DNA of 50,935 bases from Bacteroidales bacterium (lineage in GTDB: Bacteria > Bacteroidota > Bacteroidia > Bacteroidales > DTU049), in assembly GCA_016937255.1 (NCBI GenBank), contig JAFGWG010000071.1:1-50935 (forward strand). Direction: 5' to 3'. A model generated the notes under the pieces. That model worked only from the letters and a program-made list of their open reading frames with translations. It searched no databases and was not told where the DNA came from. The translations under genes and the position numbers were made by a program. Below are positions 45,903 through 50,935 of this stretch, one piece after another (the first letter of the stretch is position 1; each line of letters begins with the position of its first letter).

Positions 45903-46952
45903 TTATATAAATGAATTTGCGAGTTTAATAGCAGATTCTGCATCTGCAGCATATCCATCGGCATTAATTTTATTGCGGCTTTCACCCAATGCATTAATGG
46001 CATATCCGCCGATAAGGATTTTTACCGAGCCGTTTAGTTCCTCACGTACGCTTGCAATGTAATCGTTTAATGTCGACAAATGGTATGGTATGGCCACAGA
46101 AAGCGCAAGAACTTTGGCATCGTTTTCTTTTATGGCCGAAATAATACTGGGCAGGGGAGTGTTGGCGCCCATAAAATAGGTATCCCATCCATCCATTTCA
46201 AAAAAGTCGGCCACCATTCGTATTCCTATTTCGTGCAACTCACTTCCTACACTTGCCGCAACCATATTGGCACCTTTTTTCTCTGTGTCAAAAATATAGT
46301 GATATAATTGCGACATTATTTGCTGGGTTGCAGCAGAGCAATAATGCTCTTTGGCAATAGAAATCTTGTTTTCTAGCCATAGACGACCAATTTCATATTG
46401 AGATTTTTGAAAAACATTCATGTAAATATCTTTCACAGGGATGCCACTGTCAACAGCTTTAAGCACAAGATCTGATGCTTTTTTTCGATTGGCACTTAGC
46501 AATGCAGCAATGTATTGTCGGGCAAGTTCATCTTTTGGGGCAATGGCATCAATATATCTCTGCTGATTAGCAACTTCTTTGTTCATTTGTTCGATACCGG
46601 CAAAAATAAACGGGTGTATTTGGTCGTAAATATCCTTTGGAAATTCTGCCTTGATCACTTCATCTGTGCATTGCAGTGTTACAATCATTACTTCATCCGG
46701 AAAATTAAGGCCCCGGAATAGTTTTTTTACCCAAGCCACGTAATTGGTAAAAATTGCCGGATCTTGAAGTTCAATGGCTTCTGCTAAAAAAGGAATATGG
46801 TATCCGGCATCGCGAATAGAAATCATTCGTCCTTTAGATCCATAAGGTTTCCAGAATTTTGACTGCAATTTGTACTGCAATTCCACAATTTTTTCTGCCA
46901 ATAATGGGGCTTTGCCAATTAATAAAGCTCTAATATTAATATCTTTATTCAT
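45903..46952 (-). CDS. Stand-alone cobalamin-binding sensor protein (CarH/LitR-type B12 domain, no DNA-binding domain)
   Basis: 349 residues. An unrecognised helical N-terminal domain (about 1-130) precedes the B12-binding-2 helical cap (about 140-220) and a Rossmann-type B12-binding domain (about 225-349). The cap has W192 with E202-H203, i.e. the W-x9-EH motif that shields the upper ligand of adenosylcobalamin in CarH-type photoreceptors. The Rossmann domain has E238-x-H240-x2-G243 (ELHEIG), whose histidine is the lower cobalt ligand, and GWDTYFMGANTP. CarH and LitR carry a MerR helix-turn-helix ahead of these domains; here it is absent. It overlaps the radical SAM gene by 8 nt and precedes the kinase gene by 11 nt. 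Light or B12 status sensing is inferred. Confidence 0.85.
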   Translation of the reverse strand: MNKDINIRALLIGKAPLLAEKIVELQYKLQSKFWKPYGSKGRMISIRDAGYHIPFLAEAIELQDPAIFTNYVAWVKKLFRGLNFPDEVMIVTLQCTDEVIKAEFPKDIYDQIHPFIFAGIEQMNKEVANQQRYIDAIAPKDELARQYIAALLSANRKKASDLVLKAVDSGIPVKDIYMNVFQKSQYEIGRLWLENKISIAKEHYCSAATQQIMSQLYHYIFDTEKKGANMVAASVGSELHEIGIRMVADFFEMDGWDTYFMGANTPLPSIISAIKENDAKVLALSVAIPYHLSTLNDYIASVREELNGSVKILIGGYAINALGESRNKINADGYAADAESAIKLANSFI

Positions 46953-48228
46953 GTTGTGATGGGTTTTGTGATTGGTTGTGCAGAAATATTGACTCGATTA
47001 GAAATGAAGCGATATTTGCAGTCCAGAAACGCCCTTTCTGAGTCAAATGATAAGCATTTCTTTTCGGTGAAACTAAATCTATTGAAATCAGTTTATCGAT
47101 GCACTTGATTATATTTTGGGGTAGTTGCTTCACGTAGTCTTTGTTAATGGATAGTATTTCGGGAAGTTCCAATAAAGTATCAAATATAGTGAAGTTTTCA
47201 GATATTTTGAATGTTTTTGCTGCTTCAAACACTGAAATATTCGCAGTTTCGATGTATTTTTCAATATCATTAACAGTGAAGTATCTGAAAGGACCGTATT
47301 TTCCACCCGAACCACATCCAAATGCATGAATATTGGCACCTGACGAAACAGAATAAACGTATGAGCTACTGCCTATAGTTTTGCTATTGTATTGATGTGC
47401 AGTAAGTCTTTTCCAATTCAATTCTGAATCTAAATAATCATCAATAATTTTATAGAGTGAAAACTCATTCTCATGGTTTTCCGAATCGTTATTGCTGGTC
47501 GAATCTTTCTTTTTCGAGAAGTCAATGAGAGGGTATATACTGCAACCTGAAAGATCCAGTTTCTTCATTTGCTCAAGATCGTCTTGAATGATTCTTTTTG
47601 TTTGGTTTTCAAGATTATAGATCAGGTCGATGAAAACATTATCGAAATGATTTCTGACTTTTGTAATTCTCTCAATTACAGTTTCTTTAGCTGTGATTCT
47701 TCCAATAGACTTCCTTATTTCCGTGTCGAATGTTTGAACGCCAAAGCTAATTCTGTTAAACTGACTCTTTGATAAATGATACAAGTAGTCGTCTGAAATA
47801 TCGCAAACAGAACATTCAAGTGTGATTTCGCAGTTTGTTTGTAATGTATAGTGTTTGTTTATGATGTTCAGCGTTTTTTCTATATATGAAATGGGGACCG
47901 AACTGGGGGAGCCCCCTCCAAAATATACTGCTGAAATACTCTTTGAAAAGTTAATCAGTTTTGCATGCTCGATAATTTGCCTTTCCAGTACTTGAAAATA
48001 AGACTTTATCATATCTTCATTATAGTCGTTTTTTGCATAAACACAAAATGAGCATTTTTTTTTACAAAAAGGAATATGAACATATAATACAGAATTTTTG
48101 CTTTTAGATGTATTTATAAAATGAATAAGATCCTTTATTTGTGCATGTTGCAAAGGAAGTTTTCGCAAAGCTTCAGCTCTGGAGCGAATTCTGGTTTGAA
48201 AACCTATGTCTTTATTTAGTATTGCCAT
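46945..48228 (-). CDS. HemN/HemW/HutW-like radical SAM protein
   Basis: 427 residues. The radical SAM cluster motif Cx3Cx2C is at C55, C59 and C62 (FCKKKCSFCVYAK), with the GGG(S/T)P motif at 104-108. The segment RISFGVQTFD at about 159-168 is characteristic of the HemN/HemW branch. The region GCGSGGKYG (304-312) is closer to the GAGG of heme-utilisation HutW/ChuW proteins than to HemW. The family acts on porphyrins or heme: coproporphyrinogen decarboxylation, heme insertion or anaerobic heme breakdown. Which of these applies cannot be settled. It is the first gene of the B12-sensor operon and overlaps it by 8 nt. Confidence 0.82.
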   Translation of the reverse strand: MAILNKDIGFQTRIRSRAEALRKLPLQHAQIKDLIHFINTSKSKNSVLYVHIPFCKKKCSFCVYAKNDYNEDMIKSYFQVLERQIIEHAKLINFSKSISAVYFGGGSPSSVPISYIEKTLNIINKHYTLQTNCEITLECSVCDISDDYLYHLSKSQFNRISFGVQTFDTEIRKSIGRITAKETVIERITKVRNHFDNVFIDLIYNLENQTKRIIQDDLEQMKKLDLSGCSIYPLIDFSKKKDSTSNNDSENHENEFSLYKIIDDYLDSELNWKRLTAHQYNSKTIGSSSYVYSVSSGANIHAFGCGSGGKYGPFRYFTVNDIEKYIETANISVFEAAKTFKISENFTIFDTLLELPEILSINKDYVKQLPQNIIKCIDKLISIDLVSPKRNAYHLTQKGRFWTANIASFLIESIFLHNQSQNPSQHE

Positions 48229-48284
48229 ACATTCCTTTAATACTGTTACAAGAAAGACAACTAAATAGATGAAATTGAAGTATG

Positions 48285-48315
48285 TAAATATATTACTTCA
48301 AAGTGGCTTTTGCAA
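48285..48315 (-). promoter_or_regulatory. Candidate promoter of the radical SAM/B12 sensor operon
   Basis: Minus strand TTG (48315-48313), 20-nt spacer and TATATTTA (48292-48285), one mismatch from TAnnTTTG, 57 nt before the start codon. Confidence 0.4.
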
Positions 48316-48381
48316 GAATTTGAGATGAGATCTATGTTTCTTAACATAAATATATAATATGTGAAGATTTGCATATATTCT

Positions 48382-48469
48382 AAAACCTGACAGGTTTTCA
48401 TTGCACATACATAGCAAAACCTGACAAGTTTTCATCGCACATACATGGTAAACCTTTCAGGTTTCTGCG
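48382..48469. repeat. Tandem palindromic intergenic repeat
   Basis: A 31-bp unit starting AAAACCTGACAGGTTTTC occurs at 48382-48412 and, with two substitutions, at 48416-48446 (period 34). A degenerate third part (AAACCTTTCAGGTTT) is at about 48450-48464. The first unit contains a perfect AAAACCTG-A-CAGGTTTT palindrome. This is an interspersed palindrome type seen in many Bacteroidota. The rest of the 356-nt gap 48229-48584 holds only the promoter above and no gene. Confidence 0.7.
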
Positions 48470-48584
48470 AAGGGATGACAGCTTAAAGATATATTTTAAT
48501 ACTATGCTTTAAATAGTGCGAAGCGAAAGACTTTTGAAGTCTGTGGCCGGGGTGTATTTAATTAAAAACAATTCGGAGTAACCC

Positions 48585-50843
48585 TTATTCTACCGGCAAA
48601 ACAATCTCAAAACAAGCCCCGCCTTCTTTTCCGTTGCTTGCTTTAATGGTGCCTCTGTGTTTTTCAACAATCATTTTACAAATGGTTAATCCCAGTCCGC
48701 TGCCTTCGGTTTTTGAACTGATGAGTGGCTCAAAAATTTTGTTTTTCAGTGTGTTATCAATTCCGGGTCCATTGTCTGAATATCGTATAAAAAATTGATA
48801 ATTTATTTGCTTATACTCAATTGTAATTTGGGCGTTTTCGGGCTTTGCGTGAATGGTGTTTTGAATTAGATTAACAAAGACTTGCCTCAATTGAGACCTA
48901 TCGCAAAATATTTCTGCATCTGAAGAGTTGTTTATATAATGTATTTGAACATCATTAATAAATTTGCCTGAATGCAACGCATCGTTTAAAATATCTTCAA
49001 GTTTGCATTTTTCTTTTTTTATCTTTCCTTGCCGTGCAAGGGTTAAAACATTTTCGATAATTGAGTTGGCACTGATGCATTCTTCTTCAATAATATTTAT
49101 ATATTGAATAATTTGTGTATCAACATGATTGGTAGGACATTTTTTTCGAAGAATATAAGTTGCATTTCGTATCGAGCCAAGAGGATTTTTCAAGTCATGC
49201 GATATAGAGGCACTAACTTGTCCTATAGTAGCTAATTGTGTAGAACGAATCAATTCTTCTTTTGTTTTAATTAATTCTTTCTGAATTTGTTCTTTCTCTT
49301 TCATTTCATAATTGATGATACTTTGTTCCAATTTCTTTTGCTTGGTTATATCGGTAACGTGTAAGAAATAACCGCCTGGTTTTTTATCAATTAACCATGG
49401 ATTAATATTGCATTGTAATAGTATTTTGCCATTTTTATTGGTTTTGTAAAGATTATACTTTTTTACCAAATCGAAATCGAACTCAAACTCATAGGTAAAA
49501 CTATTGCCTTGCCTAATGCGAAATTTTGTTTCATTGCTTAGGTTGGGGTCGTCGAATAAATCGAAGCCGATAATTTCGTCGGGGTTGATAATACCAAAAA
49601 TATTCTGTATGGCTTTGTTAATGAGTATGCATTTACCGTTTTTATCGTATAACTCGGTTCCGATTGGCGATTGATGAAATACACTGCTAAACTTTTCTTC
49701 GCTTATTTTAAGTTCTTCAGTAATAAAATGAAGCTTTGTTATGTCTTTTGCAGCCGAAAGAGTTCCGGTTACATTACCGCTGGCATCTCGAATACTACGG
49801 CAAGTCCACGATAGCAGACGTATTTCACCATCTTGCCTTTTTTGCCAACTGTTTATTTCTATCAGATTCTCAGAACCATCAAAAAGGGGGGAAACCTTGT
49901 TGTAAATATCTTCGCTGCCATGGAAAAAGTCGGAGGCCTTTTTCCCGATAAAATCATCTCCAAAAAACTCATAAGCAGCATCATTTCCCCATGTATAAAT
50001 TTTATTTTGATTTACTTCGGCAATTATATCTGGAATCGACTCAAGAATGTCGGCAATTCGGTTCTGACTGTCGATAACAGTTTGTCGCATTCGACGCAAT
50101 TCTGTAATATCGTTGAAAGAAACAACAACGCCTTTAATGCTATTGTTATTATTGAATATGGGGTTTGTGTTGATTAAAATCCATGAGTGAGAACCATCGC
50201 TGCGAACCACTTTCATATTGATATTATGACATGGTTTTCCGGTTTCAAGTGTTACAATAGAGGGGTGTTCGTTGCTTTTAAATTCATTTTCATCGTTATC
50301 AAATACTTGCCATGGAAAAGATAGAGAAGTTTTACCAATTATTTCTTTTTCAGATATGCCAAATATATCTTCGGCTTTTTTATTCCATTTTATTACGCGA
50401 CCATCGGCAAGCTGATAAATCATGCCACAAGGTGCCGAGTAAAAAATTTGGTTCATGAAATCTTCTTTCTCTTCAACAATTGCCTTTACTTGTTTTATTT
50501 CGCTAATGTCTTTAACAATGGCTAAAAAGAGCATTTCTTTATTAAGCTCAACTTTTCTAAGCGTGATTTCCACATTAATACATTCGCCACTTTTTTTCTT
50601 GTGTCGAGATTCAAATGTCTTAAAAGACTCTTTTTTTAATAGATTCGGCCAAATTATTTCATGGTCCTTTCGAATTCCTGCATCCGGATCCATGTCAAAT
50701 ATGGTTTTGGAAAGAAGCTCCGCTTCGGTATATCCGGTTTGTTTTACTGATGAAGAATTTACTTGTAAAATGCGTCCCTTCTCATCATGTAAATACACCA
50801 TTTCATTTACATAATTGGCAATGTATTGCAGTAATTCTTTCAT
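48585..50843 (-). CDS. PAS sensor histidine kinase
   Basis: 752 residues, no membrane segment. Four PAS modules (about 1-118, 122-250, 255-372, 378-503), a coiled coil, then HisKA with H549 (ISHDLKNPLGS) and HATPase (DNGPGID, GSGLGLTICK). The kinase core is very like that of the 2511-residue kinase (shared TKxxLIRSTxLAxxGQVSAxIxHDL pattern), so the two are paralogues. It is preceded by a TTG/TATATTTA promoter and is probably complete: the start MKELLQYI begins directly at the first PAS. The ligand is unknown. Confidence 0.9.
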   Translation of the reverse strand: MKELLQYIANYVNEMVYLHDEKGRILQVNSSSVKQTGYTEAELLSKTIFDMDPDAGIRKDHEIIWPNLLKKESFKTFESRHKKKSGECINVEITLRKVELNKEMLFLAIVKDISEIKQVKAIVEEKEDFMNQIFYSAPCGMIYQLADGRVIKWNKKAEDIFGISEKEIIGKTSLSFPWQVFDNDENEFKSNEHPSIVTLETGKPCHNINMKVVRSDGSHSWILINTNPIFNNNNSIKGVVVSFNDITELRRMRQTVIDSQNRIADILESIPDIIAEVNQNKIYTWGNDAAYEFFGDDFIGKKASDFFHGSEDIYNKVSPLFDGSENLIEINSWQKRQDGEIRLLSWTCRSIRDASGNVTGTLSAAKDITKLHFITEELKISEEKFSSVFHQSPIGTELYDKNGKCILINKAIQNIFGIINPDEIIGFDLFDDPNLSNETKFRIRQGNSFTYEFEFDFDLVKKYNLYKTNKNGKILLQCNINPWLIDKKPGGYFLHVTDITKQKKLEQSIINYEMKEKEQIQKELIKTKEELIRSTQLATIGQVSASISHDLKNPLGSIRNATYILRKKCPTNHVDTQIIQYINIIEEECISANSIIENVLTLARQGKIKKEKCKLEDILNDALHSGKFINDVQIHYINNSSDAEIFCDRSQLRQVFVNLIQNTIHAKPENAQITIEYKQINYQFFIRYSDNGPGIDNTLKNKIFEPLISSKTEGSGLGLTICKMIVEKHRGTIKASNGKEGGACFEIVLPVE

Positions 50844-50863
50844 ATATTAGAATGTTGATTAGG

Positions 50864-50893
50864 TAAATATAGAAATAATATTTATATTTTCAA
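50864..50893 (-). promoter_or_regulatory. Candidate promoter of the 752-residue kinase gene
   Basis: Minus strand TTG (50893-50891), 19-nt spacer and TATATTTA (50871-50864), one mismatch from TAnnTTTG. The gene starts about 20 nt downstream. The last 40 bases of the window show nothing else. Confidence 0.45.
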
Positions 50894-50935
50894 CAGAATA
50901 GTAAATATTTCTGATGAGATAAGTATTTACTTAGA

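Noticed and set aside
48382-48446. CRISPR-like direct repeats
   Set aside because: Only two full units separated by 3 nt, no spacers of normal length and no cas genes.
26914-50814. Many plus-strand open frames of 60-120 codons opposite the kinase genes
   Set aside because: They are antisense shadows of long low-GC genes, with no domain, start signal or conservation argument for any of them.

Overview
The window looks like chromosome of an anaerobic or facultatively anaerobic member of the Bacteroidota. The evidence is low GC, promoters of the TTTG/TAnnTTTG type, two TonB-dependent-receptor-type proteins with carboxypeptidase-regulatory N-domains, proteins with C-terminal sorting tails of the type IX secretion kind, an L21 ribosomal protein with a long Lys/Ala-rich tail, and a HydG maturase for [FeFe] hydrogenase. 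A marine Bacteroidales/Marinilabiliales-like lineage is a guess only. No tRNA, rRNA, insertion sequence, prophage or CRISPR array was seen.

Layout. 1-456: repeat-bearing intergenic DNA. 457-4139 (minus): a four-gene ECF sigma/anti-sigma operon that begins with an unusual barrel-less TonB-plug protein. 4344-6430: a LexA-like XRE/S24 regulator, a small secreted protein and YjbQ. 6431-8660 (minus): HydG flanked by three small TM1266-like proteins. 8825-10099 (minus): a Crp/Fnr regulator and an unknown protein. 10202-12883 (plus): a sulfur operon of SQR-like flavoprotein, DUF1641 protein, DsrC/TusE-like protein and DsrE2-like protein. The hydG cluster and the Crp/sulfur divergent region carry closely related palindromes (13 of 16 bases identical), which suggests one Crp/Fnr regulator ties hydrogenase maturation to sulfur metabolism. 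12940-15716 (minus): DUF3108 protein, small membrane protein, exported thioredoxin, isoaspartyl dipeptidase. 15957-18477 (minus): TonB receptor under a TPP riboswitch, so probably a thiamine-compound importer. 18742-21621 (minus): L27, L21, an EamA transporter and CorA. 21815-26730 (plus): a 1255-residue secreted beta-helix protein and an M23 peptidase.

26733-50843 (minus) is 24 kb of almost pure signal transduction. One tightly packed run (43800 to 26733) encodes a CheB-CheR-PAS fusion, a 2511-residue histidine kinase with about 16 PAS modules, a tandem-receiver protein and a 1766-residue receiver/PAS/GAF/HisKA_3 kinase. A second operon (48228 to 43958) encodes a HemN/HemW/HutW-like radical SAM protein, a stand-alone cobalamin-binding protein with the W-x9-EH and E-x-H-x2-G motifs of the CarH B12 photoreceptor family, a histidine kinase and a receiver-PAS protein, with 4-8 nt overlaps between three of the four genes. 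A further PAS kinase lies at the right edge. None of these proteins shows a membrane segment or a DNA-binding output domain, so they appear to be cytoplasmic sensors with unknown output.

The strongest leads are the B12-sensor/kinase operon, the operator shared between the hydrogenase and sulfur genes, the giant PAS operon with duplicated PAS modules and a cysteine-rich PAS domain, the plug-only TonB protein in the sigma operon, and a candidate switching helix in the TPP riboswitch leader.
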